Origin: Amphiura filiformis | Lineage: Eukaryota > Echinodermata > Ophiuroidea > Amphilepidida > Amphiuridae | Direction: 5' to 3' | Assembly: GCF_039555335.1 (NCBI RefSeq) | Contig: NC_092647.1 | Coordinates: 16,168,094-16,232,093 of the forward strand | Length of the DNA: 64,000 nucleotides | Shown here: piece after piece, positions 12,200 to 24,626 of the stretch | How positions within the stretch are numbered: the first letter of the stretch is position 1 | How the letters are laid out: every line of letters starts with the position of its first letter | The notes under the pieces: generated by a model | Told to the model about the DNA's origin: nothing | The model's database searches: none | The model's input: the letters and a program-made list of their open reading frames with translations, nothing else | Program-made: the position numbers and the translations under genes

Positions 12200-12783
12200 C
12201 ACCGTAAGGGTACACAGAAAACTAATTATGAAAGAGCATACATGTAAGTTGAATATCCATGTCCTGCGTGTATGTTCATAAGTCATAAATTGCATAATTA
12301 CCATCTTCAGTACATAGCGATAAATTACATAATTATAATGAACACCATGAGTACAGTAATCAGCAGTTAGGTATACTATTAAATGTCATAATTACTGTTT
12401 TCAGTAGATCGCAATAATAAACTTCATACCCAATGATAACTATAGTACTGTCTTCAATACAGTAATATAAATTGTCGTCTTCCGTAGTAATCAATATGAA
12501 ATCACATACTTACTGTCTTCAGTAGATAGCATTATTAAATGACATAATATTAATAATAAATTATATAATAACTGTCTTTAGTAGATAGCAATATTAAATG
12601 ACATAATATTAATAATAAATTATATGATAACTGTCTTTAGTAGATAGCAATATTAAATGACATAATATTAATAATAAATTATATGATAACTGTCTTTAGT
12701 AGATAACAATATTAAATGACATAATATTAATAATAAATTATATGATAACTGTCTTTAGTAGATAGCAATAATAAACATAAGTA
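12200..12783. repeat. AT-rich minisatellite, left half
   Basis: Diverged units with the consensus CTGTCTTCAGTAGATAGCAAT followed by AATAAATGACATAATTA become a clean 59-bp tandem. The ACTGTCTTTAG landmark recurs at 12571, 12630, 12689 and 12748. The array stops exactly at the mariner-type element at 12784 and resumes after it. Confidence 0.9.
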
Positions 12784-13973
12784 CAGGGTGAGTCAAAAAC
12801 TGCAATAAAGCAAAGAATCAATATTTATGTAAGAACCAAGTCGAACTTCCCCAATATTGAAAAATTCTATAAATGCTACACTCAATGGCCACCTTCTGTG
12901 AAAATATGAAGTGAATCGCGACTACCGTTTAATTTTTATGAGTCCTTTTGTTGCGATACCCAATTTCGTTATTTGTCCACGAGGTACCATGTATTTTGAA
13001 TGAGAGCACACAGTGCACGGTAAAGACACCACATCTGAAACTGACTTTAACTTAAAAATAAGGTTGATTTTTATGTTATTTTAATTTCTTTCTGTTTTTC
13101 TGTTCAAACAATTACTTTAAGTCCTTCATACCTCACTCAACTCCAACTCCAGTTTTTGTAATCCCAATATGTCCAACTTACTGGATATTTTGAAATTCAC
13201 TCCACTTCAATTTGCGCTCATTTCATTTTGACATTAGAAAAACCTGCCTACAAATTTATATCTTTTTGATAGAGAATAAACATCTTTAAAATAAAGGTAA
13301 AATGAAAATAACAACCAGTGGCGTAGATTTCTTTTTTGACATTGGGGGATGGAGTTTGAAAAAATTCTCGAAGTATAGTCAATCCAGCACCTTTTGCGAC
13401 ATAATAAGTTTATGTTACAAAAGCGCACGAGAAATTTTGCTATTTTGAAGCTAATCTGATTAAATATGGTGTAAAAAGTAGAATAAATGTATTTTGGGGG
13501 CTAAAATGAGCAAATATGAGGTTAATTTGATCAGAAAACCATTATCAGGCGTCAACATTGGGGGGATGATTGTATGGACCATCCCCTTGCAAAATATTGG
13601 GGGATAAATCCCCATCCCCCCGGATCTACGCCTATGATAACAACAAATAATGTTTCTTCTCCTTAAACAAGACCAAGGGCAATAACACTTTGGGTGCTCC
13701 ATTTTATAATAATGCCAATGAGGTTAAGAAAATGGCAGTTGTTCCAAACATGAAATCTACCTTACACAGAGTGGGATGACATTCAAATTTTAGATGTCTC
13801 TTGGACAAACATTAAAATTGGGTAGCGATATAAAATGTGACATAAAAACAAAACGGTAAATGCTAATTCCTTAATTTTTTCACACAAGGTCACTGATGGA
13901 TATAAAAAAGTTCAACTCGGTTCTTAAATAAAAATGGATTCTTTTCTCTATTGCACTTTTTTGTCTCACCCTG
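12784..13973. mobile_element. mariner/Tc1-type non-autonomous element inside the minisatellite
   Basis: The left end CAGGGTGAGTCAAAAACTGC and the right end GTCTCACCCTG are inverted repeats, and both are flanked by TA (12782-12783 and 13974-13975). CAGGGTG ends with TA duplications are the signature of the Tc1/mariner superfamily. The length is about 1.19 kb including the nested element at 13316-13636. No transposase frame with a recognisable DDE/D motif survives, so I call it non-autonomous or decayed. Confidence 0.7.
13316..13636. mobile_element. 'GTGGCGTAG'-ended element nested in the mariner-type element
   Basis: It begins CAGTGGCGTAGATTTC and ends GGATCTACGCCTATG with G/C-run inner flanks (TTGGGGGATGG on the left, CCCCATCCCCCC on the right). 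The same terminal type recurs at 32358-32776 and 40408-40761 in this window. It is non-coding. Confidence 0.6.
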
Positions 13974-13975
13974 TA

Positions 13976-14935
13976 GTACAGTAAACAGTAGCTACAATCA
14001 ACGAAATTAATAGTTGGCACACCTTGGCAATATAGATTTTGGAACTCTTCATTGCGTCTCTGATAGTTCAGTTGACTATGTGTTAGTACAAACCTTCTTC
14101 TTTCCCTTCCTCCTCCATTCGCCCTCAATCAATGTTGGGGAGAGCCCAATGGAAAAAGTGTTTTCATCAACATTGAACTGGGGGAGGGTGGGGATTTACA
14201 TTTAGTATGCCAGAGTGTGCCAACATTTCCTTGATTGTTGGTAGTAATATTAAATGTCATAATTACTTTCTTCAGTAGATCCTAATAATAAATTTCATAA
14301 CCAATGATAACTATACAGTAATTATAATAATAATAATATAAACAGGGTACATAATAGCCGTCTTCGGTAGATATTAATATAAATTCACATGATTTCTGTC
14401 TTCAGTAGTTAGCAATATCAAATGACATAATTACCATCTTCAGTAGATAGTAATAATAAATAACATAATTACTGCCTTTAATAGATATTAATAATAAATT
14501 ACATAATTATTGTCTTTAGTATAGATAGCAATAATGAGCATAAGTACATACAGTAAACAAACAGTAGCTAGGTACTAATATTAAATGTCATAATTTCTGT
14601 CTTCAGTAGATCCAGATCATAAACTTCATAACCAATGATAGTACTGCCTTCAATACAGCAATTATAAATTACATACTTGCCGTCTTCAGTAGATATCAAT
14701 ATGAAATCACATTATTTTAGATAGTAATATCAAATGACATAATTACTATCTTCAGTAGATAGTAATAATAAATAACATAATTACTGTCTTCGTACATAGC
14801 AATAATGAACCTCATAAGTACAGTATTTATGTATATTAAATGAGATAATTATTGTCTTCAGTAGATCACAATAATGCACTTCATTTAGCAGTAATAAATT
14901 ACATTAATAATTGTCTTTACTAGATAGCTATATTA
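13976..14935. repeat. AT-rich minisatellite, right half
   Basis: The TAATAAATNACATAATTACTGTCTTCAGTAGAT units resume within a few bases of the mariner-type element (from about 14246 for clear units, with AGTACAGTAAACAGTAGCTA at 13976). They run with increasing divergence to about 14935. The embedded open frame at 14014-14205 has no recognisable content. Confidence 0.8.
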
Positions 14936-15054
14936 ATGATTACTGGCATTTGCCGAATCTGAGACGCAGAAATGACACCGATTATTCAGTGTAATGCGGG
15001 GAAAAAGCCAAATTTTCGTCCCTATTTGTCAATTTGTTGTCCCATTGCTAGTGG

Positions 15055-15350
15055 GGGGGGCAATCAGGGTAGGCTTAAAGAATGGCGGGTCCTTCATTCT
15101 TGAAACAATCTGTTGCACAAATTTGCACAATTTGCTGACCCCCCCCCGAAATTCACTCCCCCCCCCCGAAAAACATTCTGGTGCCGCTACTGCCCATGGG
15201 GGGCAATCAGGGTAGGCTTAAAGAATGGCGGGTCCTTCATTCTTGAAACAATCTGTTGCACAAATTTGCACAATTTGCTGACCCCCCCCACCGAAATTCA
15301 CTTTCCCCCCCCCCCCCGAAAACATTCTGGTGCCGCTACTGCCCATGGGG
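15055..15350. repeat. tandem duplication of a 143-bp G/C-run unit
   Basis: CAATCAGGGTAGGCTTAAAG starts at 15061 and again at 15204. Each copy ends with a run of C's and TTCTGGTGCCGCTACTGCCC. The two copies are nearly identical. Reading frames across them are by-products of the duplication. Confidence 0.9.
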
Positions 15351-16560
15351 GGCTAAACCAAGTTTTCGTCCACGACACTTTTTAATCTTTGCCGTTCCTA
15401 TTTCTCTCAACATTTTCTAGGGAGGGGGCAATTTGGCCTTCGGCTCCCCTGGCTACGCCACTAGCACTGGCCCGATCTAATGGAACCGGGGTTTTTTTCA
15501 ACCCCGATTTTTTGGCATATTTGTAATGTTTACACATGTCCCAAGTTGCACATATGGAACCAACCAAATTTGTTGTTTTTGTACATAGGTCAACAAAGCA
15601 AAGTACGACACAAAGTCCTATTATGACTTTATGTCCTCCCATAAAACTACATTTTGTTAAACGGCCAAAATAACCAGTATAGGGTTTCTTTCACTTTACC
15701 TTGCGATTTCAGCAAAATGGACAGAAGCACTTCGCGACAGATGAGTATAGATTAACAAATCTAAAATTGGAAGGAAATCGTACATGGCTTTAGTATAAAC
15801 CGTCCACATCAGAGTCTCCGGAAGATTGTAAAATTTAAGATATTGGTGCATGGGGGGGTGGCACCTGGCTCCAAGTTATTGGGGAGGGGCAATGGTACTT
15901 GTCCATAGTCAAAATTATTCGTCACTCCTCCAACCCCTCCCCAACCACCCCTCCTCCCAACCCACCCACCCCATCGGTTCCGGAGGCATTACCCCCGGTA
16001 ATCTAGAAAACAGGACTTGAAAAATGGGACCCGATCAGTTTTATTTATATACATGTAGTAATAAATTTAGTTACTTTGCATACATTTTTTCAGGCCTGTT
16101 TTAATATATCAGGTAATCTGGAAAACGGGGACACAAAAAGGGGTGGCGGTCACATTTTTCGAGAACGGGGACAGACCTATTTTTAAAAAACGGGGACTGA
16201 CATGAACCCATTTTCCAGTCACTTGATCGCATTGCAGTATAAAAACAAGTACAGTTAGGCTTATTTTGCTTTTTCTGTTCCCGTTTTTCAATTTTTGCGT
16301 CCCCATCACTGAAAATTTCTGTGGGGAGAACTCTGCCTCTTCCCCACCTAGCTACGCCACTAATAAGGGACCGTTCACAAACACTTGTTAGGGGAGCCTG
16401 ATGCAAGGGGGGACTGAAAAAATGACCAGAAATTTTCCTGAAAAATTTATATGCATTTCTATGGGGTTGACCCATAATTTTCATGTCAAAAGGGGGCTGA
16501 AATTCTTGAGGTTTGTAAAGGGGGGGCAAAAACCTACTGCAAATATTCTTTAAGTGTTGG
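15351..16560. other. mosaic of decayed G/C-run elements
   Basis: Terminal-type motifs GGCTACGCCACTAGCA (near 15450) and TAGCTACGCCACTAATA (near 16350) mark the ends of at least two elements of the 'GTGGCGTAGC' type. The interior has repeated ACGGGGAC motifs (16127-16195). Bases 15490-15600 match 47305-47400. No gene is supported. Confidence 0.5.
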
Positions 16561-16787
16561 CAAAATATTTGGTAAAAATGTTTGCAAAAATATTTGACAA
16601 TAACAATTTGAAAACATTTTCAAAATATTGTTGCAGTGTGTTTTCATACAGAACGTTTTTTAAAACGTTTCCATGACATTAATATAACCCGACATTTGGT
16701 GTTATTATATAATGTTTTTATCTAAACCAAAACCCAAAGTATAACATGTTTAAAACGTTTTAAAAACAATTTTGTGTTTGCTGAGTA
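16561..16787. mobile_element. MITE family E copy ('AGCAAACACAAAACG' ends)
   Basis: The right end TTGTGTTTGCTGAGTAG is the reverse complement of the CAGCAAACACAAAACG terminus found at 38541. The interior carries TAAAACGTTTCCATGAC and AACCCGACATTTGGTG, which are also present in the 30112-30256 and 38541-38751 copies. Confidence 0.6.
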
Positions 16788-16912
16788 GCCTAAAATACAT
16801 CAGAGGAAATGAAAAGATCTTCCAGCAAAAAGATTTTACAATATACATGTAGGTTATCAGTAGTGTTCATGATTCCAGTTCAAAATCTGTGTATAATTCA
16901 AAACTTAAAAAA

Positions 16913-16938
16913 GCTTTTTTTTTTTTTTTTTTTTTTTT
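16913..16938. repeat. poly-T run
   Basis: About 25 T's. They may be the tail of a minus-strand retrotransposed copy, but nothing nearby identifies one. Confidence 0.85.
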
Positions 16939-17183
16939 GAGACTTTCTCATAAATGTAGGTAGTGTTATGAACACATTTTTGATGAGATATGCAGGGGAT
17001 TGATTAGGCATGAATGCGAACACTACCAAATCAGAAATAATAATTTCTATCATTCAAATGATATCGTTTCAAAATCTTACACAGATGAAGTTAGATTTTA
17101 AAATATGAAACATATAAAGACTTTAAACAAAAGTGAAAGATTATTCTTAATTACATTTAGTGATTTATCTAATATCCTTGTAC

Positions 17184-17850
17184 GATGAGCGTTTGGACAA
17201 CATATTTATTTTGTAGGACATGATGAGAGCACATCAGACATATCTAATTGCATTCTGAATACGAAGAATGTCTTTCTGATATCAAATAATTTTGACTTTT
17301 TGAAATTTGCGATATAATACAAATTTTATGACAAATTTTTAAAATTTTATATTTTTAAAATTTTTGATATTTAATGATACATAAAATTAGAAGAAACAAT
17401 TATTCCATGCTGATTCACCACAGACTGTTTTAAATTTAATGATGTGAACTTTAAAAGTGTATGTTGTTGTTGTTATTGTAATATTAGTTATTTTTGCATA
17501 TGCATATTATTGCGTAATCAGAGGGTAATAACAGCATTGATTTATTTCACCAAAGACAGAAATAAAGCGATGGGGTATCATGTTTAGACAGTAGGCTTAT
17601 TTTTGTGGGACATTAGAGCACATCAGACACATCGAATTGCATTCTGAATACGAAGAATGTCCTTCTGATATAAAATGATTGACCTTTTTCGAAATTTGCG
17701 ATATAATACACATTTTATGACAAATGATTAAAAAAATGATATTTTTTATATTTAAAAGACTCGGAAGTAAACTTTATAAATTAAATGATATGTACTTAAA
17801 GTGTATGTAGCTGTGATGAAAAGCCGACAATCAATTGGAAATTTTAGTAT
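17184..17850. mobile_element. MITE family A, two left-half remnants
   Basis: 17184-17395 and 17565-17850 both start in the ATGAGCGTTTGGACA / GGGGTATCATGTTTAGACA terminal region. Both then carry GGGACAT..GAGCACATCAGAC, GCATTCTGAATACGAAGAAT and the GATATAATACA block. Neither has its right half or TTAA ends. Confidence 0.75.
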
Positions 17851-20670
17851 TTTTGGGAATGAATAATGTCAGTAAGTTTTCTATGTTCATGATTAACAAA
17901 TCTGTGTATAATTCAAAATTCAAAACTTTTTTGAGAGGCTCATATCAAAATTATGAATAGGTCTCCATGTAGGATGTGTGAAACAAGAATACATTTTAGA
18001 TAAGTCACATTAAAAGTAATAGGCCTATGGGTTAATGCAGGGGTTAGTTGATAAGTCATGAATGTTAACATTAATAAATTTATATTATATACCTAGGCCT
18101 AGCTTTAAAATCTTAGCATGCTTCGAGAGATGACTCTAAATATCCTCAAACTTACTCAAATAATAGGCCCCTAATTAATATTCTTATTTTCACCATGTTC
18201 ACTAGCATGCAGGACATGAGTTTGTAACTGCCTTCCTGGTAACTTTGTATCAATCAAAATTCTAAATTAATGGCTTGTTTTGCACCACAAATTAGTCAAT
18301 AAAAACGAACCAAAATAACACTAATTATTTGCCTGATGTAGCTACACTTGAATCCGCTGCGTTGAGGGACGTTGAGGTTCCTTTAAAACCAGAGAAGGTC
18401 TGCTTAAACCAGAGAAGATGAGAAGAATTTCTCATCTTCTCTGCTTAAACATAGGCCTACAAGTTATGGCTCAATCTGTAATTTTATTTTATATGTTTAA
18501 TATGCACATAAACCAATGATTTGGCATAAAGTTTGATCATTATTTGATCACACTGCACTATACTGGTACTCCTGCATATGATCAGACGAAAATGATGGTA
18601 TATGAGGAAATATAAAACTCAAATCTTATTTATTCAAAACTTTCAAATAGCATTATAGAGCATAGCTGTATGATTATAGTATTCCAATTGAATGAACAGC
18701 CTTGAGAATTCTGCCAAATGAATGAATAGACCATGAATGGACTATGGAGTTGAAAAGACTGATATTTACTTTAACCATGTTTACTGTCCATTCAACCATA
18801 TCTCATCAACATTATATGCAGTGACCAGCCACTTGTCTGTTATTACCATATATAGACATATGTGATCCTTTTCTATTGTTAACAAACTGTCTGTAATCTA
18901 GCTTATGAATAATCAGTACTTAGTCCAAAAGTGGCGTATAAGTTGACTGCTATGGTGTGACTTCTAACAAAAGGCGCTGATTCCCGTAGTATTCCTCATT
19001 CAAACCAATTCACTGCACGACCTCGGAGTTACCTGCATGACTTTGGCGGGCTATTGTGAAACAGTTATGGTTGCACATGCAGGTACTTCTTTTGAAAGTC
19101 CTAAACAAGGTATAGCAGTCGCTGATAGGATATGCAACTTATAGAACACGGATAACCTGTATTGACCTATCAGCATGTGGTGACTTAATAGAAAATTGTA
19201 CACATACATCTAGAAATCAGAATTTTATTTCTATCAACATTACGTTTCACTACCTGAAGAGAATTGATCAAAAATTGAATGCCCTCCTGAAGTTAGTATC
19301 TGTCAATGAATTGACCAGATCACCATATGCACTATATGACACATTTTGGGTCAATGAGTTACATAAAAATGTGGTATTTATATAGTTCCAAAGGAAGTGA
19401 ATTTTGCCTGAGGTAATTTGTGGTTAAGTGTTCATCCCTCACTAAAGAGTTATTACCGTTGATTTGGTTGAAAAGGAGGTGGTGAGACATGATCAATTCT
19501 GTTCAGGCAGTGAAACCTAATGCTATATAATTTGAATCCGCGTAAATGACTAGAGTTAGTTCTCCTCTTCGATTGGATTAGGATTTAGAATATTGACCAT
19601 ATCCATTTATCAAACCAGAAAGTTATTTCCCACCCTGTCTATGTCTATGTATTATTTCCTGTTCCAGTCAAAAATAATGACCACATAGGGATATTATGAA
19701 ATTAACCCAATGCAGCCATTATCCTTAAGGATGTTAAGGGCTATGCAATAATTATGAGCCGGGAGTAAAACTGGCTGGGAACCCAAGAATATTATAGAAT
19801 ATCATGGCCAGCCGAGGGGAGCAATTTCTGACACACATTCAAGGGGTGCCTTTTGAAACGCTAAAGGCTTAGTACTGAAATGCTTAAATATGCAAGTTTT
19901 CCTGCTCGTTGTGCTCGCAATATTATATAGACCGTTTTAAGGTTTTCAACTTGGGATCCCAAAAATTTGGCCGAGAGGGGGTAACTGGCAAGCGATTTTT
20001 GGCAGGCCGAGATGGGAGGGGAAATTTTTTTTGGCACGTCGTTTGGAAATTTACCCCGCCCGTTCATAACTATTGCACAGCCCCTTATTTAATATCATTA
20101 TTATGCAAATGCAATATTTAGAACTCTCCTGGACTGACTATATCCGAAGATAGACGCTACTAAAGCTCTTGCATGCTTGAGCAAATTCAGCAAATTGAGT
20201 TATGAAGTCAAGGGTCACACAAGGGGATTAAAATTTTAGAATCAAGTTTACAAATGTCACATGTTGATATTCTAGTCTGAAGGAATAAAAAAGGTCAATG
20301 GTCATGTAGTTAACGAGGTATAGGTCAAAATAAGTCAAAGGGTAATATACATGGGTCACATTTTCAAAATACTAAAAATAATATCAAATTTTTCGTCTAC
20401 ACAAATCAATACAAAAAGGTATGCTACACAAATTAATACAAAAATGTATAGTTTGCTATATTTAAGAAGTCATCTTATTCTAAAATCATGGGTCCGAGTT
20501 CAACAACCCCATATATCCTATACAGAACTTGTAATCTTGACAGTTCAGAGGTCATAGCATAAAATGTAGACTTCGTAGATATGGTAAACTATATATTTTG
20601 TGTTTCATTTTGTCACGGCGGATAATTTGAGACCATTTTCATTGCAATTAGTGCATTTTGAAAATTTTAC
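17851..20670. other. gene-free stretch
   Basis: No exon supported. There is a hairpin at about 18407-18445 (AGAGAAGATGAGAA...TTCTCATCTTCTCT). The block 19880-20070 resembles the internal part of the element at 57175-57648 (GCTCGTTGTGCTCGCA, GGCCGAGAGGG, TTTTTGGCAGG), so it is probably a decayed relative. Confidence 0.45.
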
Positions 20671-20672
20671 CC

Positions 20673-21516
20673 ATGTACAATTTCGTTTTTACCCTTTGAC
20701 CTTTTTTGACATATATCCCATTAAAAGGGCATTTCGTGATCCACAGCCTCATCCCCCCCACTTTTCTCAAAAAAAGTTGAGATTTTTATATCACTGGAAA
20801 CCTCTGGCTACATAATGTTTATGTACAAACTATTTCTTGCAGATTAATTCGTTTAGCAAAGATATCGTGAAATTTGAATTTCGTTCTGGTGCACCAGAAC
20901 GAAATTACAACGCATTGTCTATGGAGCAGTGTAATACACATAATCATGCATAACTCGCGACCGCAAAATCGGAATCAACTGACATTTTGGGAATAGGGTT
21001 TTTTCGGGGATATCTAATGAAAAATGACATAAATAGAGGATGCTAGGATCACGAAATACTCCTTTAGTTGTAATTAGTCATCAAACTTATGCGTCAGTAT
21101 GTCAAACTTTTCAAAAAATGTACAATTTCGTTTTTACCCTTTGACCTTTTTTGACATATATCCCATTAAAAGGGCATTTCGTGATCCACAGCCTCATCCC
21201 CCCCCCACTTTTCTCAAAAAAGTTGAGATTTTTATATCACTGGAAACCTCTGGCTACATAATGTTTATGTACAAAATATTTCTTGCAGATTAAGTCGTTT
21301 AGCAAAGATATCGTGAAATTTGAATTTCGTTCTGGTGCACCCGCAGAACGAAATTACAACGCATTGTCTATGGAGCAGTGTAATACACATAATCATGCAT
21401 AACTCGCAAACGCAACATCGGAATCAACTGAAATTTTGGGAATATGCTTTTTTCGTGGATATGTACTGAAAAATGTCATAAAAAGAAGATGTTAGGATCA
21501 CGAAATACTCCTTTAA
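20673..21516. repeat. tandem pair of MITE family B copies with shared flank
   Basis: Each copy starts at TTAAAAGGGCATTTCGTGAT (20721 and 21166) and ends near GATCACGAAATACTCCTTTAA (21067, with TTAG in place of TTAA, and 21516). Both are preceded by the same 48-bp flank TGTACAATTTCGTTTTTACC...CATATATCCCA. This shows a segmental duplication of flank plus element and not two insertions. Each holds an inner palindrome (TTTCGTTCTGGTGCACCAGA in the first; the second has an extra CCGC). Confidence 0.85.
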
Positions 21517-21793
21517 GGCATTATATATATGACCATTGAATGTTTTACTCTTAGGACCCATAATAAAATTGGTGATAATCCCCTTGTATGACCTTTGACG
21601 TCACTAACTCAATAGTTGCTCAAGGGTGCCCTCTTGACTCCCGGCGAATAAATTATAGTTGCACGCAACTTCCGGGGCAACTTCGCACCCATACGGCGAT
21701 TTTCCTTGACTACTAATAAGCATTGTCATGATGCTGCATAAGCAGTATAGTTCGTGGACTGACTAAATGATGCTATGGGTAGTACCAGGGGCA

Positions 21794-21993
21794 GTATTCG
21801 CCACTTGCACGGTTCCGCCATTATGCACGGTGTGCGGGGAGAGCCTCGAACTGACAACATACATGAATGGGAATTGAACCAGTCATATAACATTCTGTGT
21901 AAGGTTACGTAATTCTTCCTTTCATGTATGCTGCCAGTTCGAGGCTCTCCCCGCATATAGTGCATAATGGCGGAACCGTGCAAGTGGCGAATA
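21794..21993. repeat. long inverted repeat with arms of about 75 bp
   Basis: TATTCGCCACTTGCACGGTT on the left pairs with AACCGTGCAAGTGGCGAATA on the right. The pairing continues through CCGCCATTATGCAC and GGGGAGAGCCTCGAACTG, leaving a loop of about 40 bases. Open frames across it are mirror images of each other and not genes. Confidence 0.9.
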
Positions 21994-22289
21994 GACGAAT
22001 CCAACGAGCCCAGTCATGGTCAGGATTTGGTTGGCCATTATCGGGTTCCCGTATGCACCAAACAGGTGTTGTGAGTGCCCAATTGGGTGGATTAAACCCG
22101 CTTAAAATTCGATGTTAGATTCTTTTGTAAACTGTCATCATTCTTTTCTCTACGTGTAACACGGGTGGTAGAATGCAGTTTAAAATACCCTTCACGGCCG
22201 CATCATTCACATTTTAGGTGAGATAGGTGGGTCCCCGTCGCGGCTATGGCTGCTATTGAGGTGTGGGAATGCGTGAAATTGGATTCGTC

Positions 22290-22490
22290 TATAGTTCATG
22301 GACTGAATAAGCATTGCCAAAATACTCAAGATGACCAAATGAGGCTGCATGGACAGTATAGTTCATGGACCGACTATAAGCATTGCCAATGGCCAAATTA
22401 TGCTGCATCCTGCATGGGCAGTATAGTTCATGGACTGACTATAAGTATTGCCAAGATGCCCAAATGTTGCTGCATGTCAGTATAGTTCCG
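22290..22490. repeat. tandem repeat of about 62 bp, about three copies
   Basis: GCAGTATAGTTCATGGACTG with CTATAAGCATTGCCAA and a 'GCTGCAT' landmark recurs three times. A related start lies at 21730-21765. The array ends about 65 bp downstream of the ankyrin-gene stop codon and may form part of its 3' region. Confidence 0.8.
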
Positions 22491-22511
22491 GAAGAAAAAA
22501 AATACTGGTTA

Positions 22512-22517
22512 TTTAAT
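22512..22517 (-). promoter_or_regulatory. possible polyadenylation signal ATTAAA
   Basis: On the minus strand ATTAAA lies about 40 bases after the TGA at 22556-22558 of the ankyrin/CaaX gene. It is the common variant of AATAAA, but position is the only support. Confidence 0.3.
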
Positions 22518-22555
22518 TTGTCCAATATCATAAACATTTTTCAATATGAAGATCT

Positions 22556-22828
22556 TCATAAAATCACACACATTTTGGAATCCTTGACCGTATTTGTATC
22601 ACTTGTCCTGTTCTTTGTTGACGTAAGGTCAGATTGCTTACTATTGTCCGCACTTTGTACTGAGGTACTTTTCCCATCGCAATTTTCAGTACTATATTTC
22701 TTTGCATTGCCGTTGACAGTCACATTCTCATCAATAGAGGCTACATCATCTATATCACTTGATTCATCCACTCGAATGGTTGGCACTGGTTTGTGGAGCC
22801 ACGCAGTAATTTTGGAATGTTGTACCAT
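22556..22828 (-). CDS. ankyrin/CaaX gene, exon 10 (polar tail, CaaX, stop)
   Basis: The acceptor is ttctttctag|ATG, giving 90 codons plus TGA. The tail is rich in Ser, Thr, Asn, Asp and Lys, probably disordered, and ends K-M-C-V-I-L-stop. Cys at -4, two aliphatic residues and Leu at the end fit the CaaX rule for geranylgeranyltransferase I. The frame matches the phase-0 end of exon 9. Confidence 0.7.
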   Translation of the reverse strand: MVQHSKITAWLHKPVPTIRVDESSDIDDVASIDENVTVNGNAKKYSTENCDGKSTSVQSADNSKQSDLTSTKNRTSDTNTVKDSKMCVIL

Positions 22829-24587
22829 CTAGAAAGAAGAGCATAAAATTACTTTTAAAACGTGAAAGAAAAAAAACATTCAATACATTGTATTCTGCGT
22901 AATCCAAGCATTTATTTGGATGAATGAATGAATGAATGAATGAATGAATGAATGAATGAATGAATGAATGAATGAATGGAAAAAGTACACTGTAAAGTTG
23001 AATTATTATTTATTTTTGTGTGTTTATTATATCTGGGTTTTTTTTAAATAGTAAATAGCTGTATTGTCGTGACAGATTATGTTTTAATGCGATTCCGTAT
23101 AAAGTACAGTGTGCACTGCAGTTACGGCAACTGTCACAGTAGTAATTTTAACGGTAGATTATTGGCAACCTAGTTGCCAGGTATTTTATACCGTAAAACA
23201 TACGTGCTTTCTACCGTATTTATACAGGATTGTGGGTATTTTACCGTACATTTACGGCAATATACCGTGAAATACTTGTAAAATCGTCGTTTTTACGGTA
23301 GAATGCTGGCAACTTAGTTGTCAGGTACTCTACCGTAAAAATTACGGTCAAATTTTCACAGTGTATGTAAACAGATAATAAATAAATAAATAGATAACAT
23401 ATATTCATAGTTAGACTACCTTTTGAATAGAGTGCTTAATCCCAAGAAGGGAGAGCGTATAAAAATTCAAAGTTTAGACCTTCCAGAATAGAGGTCGTTA
23501 CTCTGAGTTTCACGCCTAAAGGCGATCATCAGACGACACGGTGGAGAAAATTTGGCTGGACAAGTAGACTATGCCATAGTCGAATTTTATTAAAAATATG
23601 TTATTATTAGTCATGATGAACCCATTTCGTTGAACTCAAAATTATACTGATGTTTATTAAAATTAAAGTATTCAATAGTAAAATGGTCATAAAGAGTTAA
23701 AAATATCAGACGATTAGTGACAATAAAAGTAATTGAATGCAACATTATCTTACATAATTATAACGGCTCACTTTTATACTGAACAATTCTGATTTTGGAA
23801 TCTACCAGTTTATTGATAGCGAACCCCGAAATTGGGAAGCTAACAAACAGAGGGAGTAGGGTGACTGATCAGATGTGAAAATCTATCAATTGTGCACACA
23901 TTAATTAAATCAGAGTTTTAAGCTTAAATACAATATCCAGAGTATGCACAATGGGCAAGTCCCGGGGGGCAAGTGGACTACGGGGTAGTCTACTGGACAA
24001 GTGGACAACCATCTCCTTAGAATGGAAGAATTTACATTCCATGGTGTCAACAGCCAAACTATTCCAGAGCCGGCCTGAACTATCATAGATAGAGAGTGCT
24101 CAACTGCAATTACTGCATAACAGGAGTGTAATAACAACATAATATACTCGAGTTTCAAAGTTTAGACCTTCCAGAATAGAAGCCCGGAATAGAAGTTGTT
24201 ACTCTGAATTTCACGCCTAAAGGCGATCGTCAGACAACATGGTGGAGAAAATATGGCTGGACAACCATCTCCTTGGAATGGAAGAATCTACTATTCAAAA
24301 GGTAGTCTAACTATGAATATATGTTGTTATCACGCTCCTGCTATCATAGATAGTCAGAGAGTGCTCAACTGCATAATGCAGTTGAGTACTCTCTGTCTGA
24401 CTATCTATGATAGTACATGTACAGGCATACTCTGGAATAGTTTGGCTGTTGACACCATGGAATGTAAATTCTTCCATTCCAAGGAGATGGTAGTCCAGCG
24501 AAATTTTCTTCACCGTGTCGTCTGACGGTCGCCATTAGGCGTGAAACTCAGAGTAACGACTTCTATTCTGGAAGGCTAAACTTTGAA

Positions 24588-24626
<39 letters not shown>

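Noticed and set aside
14014..14205. 63-codon plus-strand frame
   Set aside because: Lies between minisatellite units, with no recognisable domain or splice context.
15113..15385. Frame rich in Pro with repeated segments
   Set aside because: Produced by the 143-bp tandem duplication and its C-runs.
22290..22490. Regular 62-bp spaced repeats considered as a CRISPR array
   Set aside because: The units are contiguous tandem copies without unique spacers, and the DNA is animal nuclear sequence.
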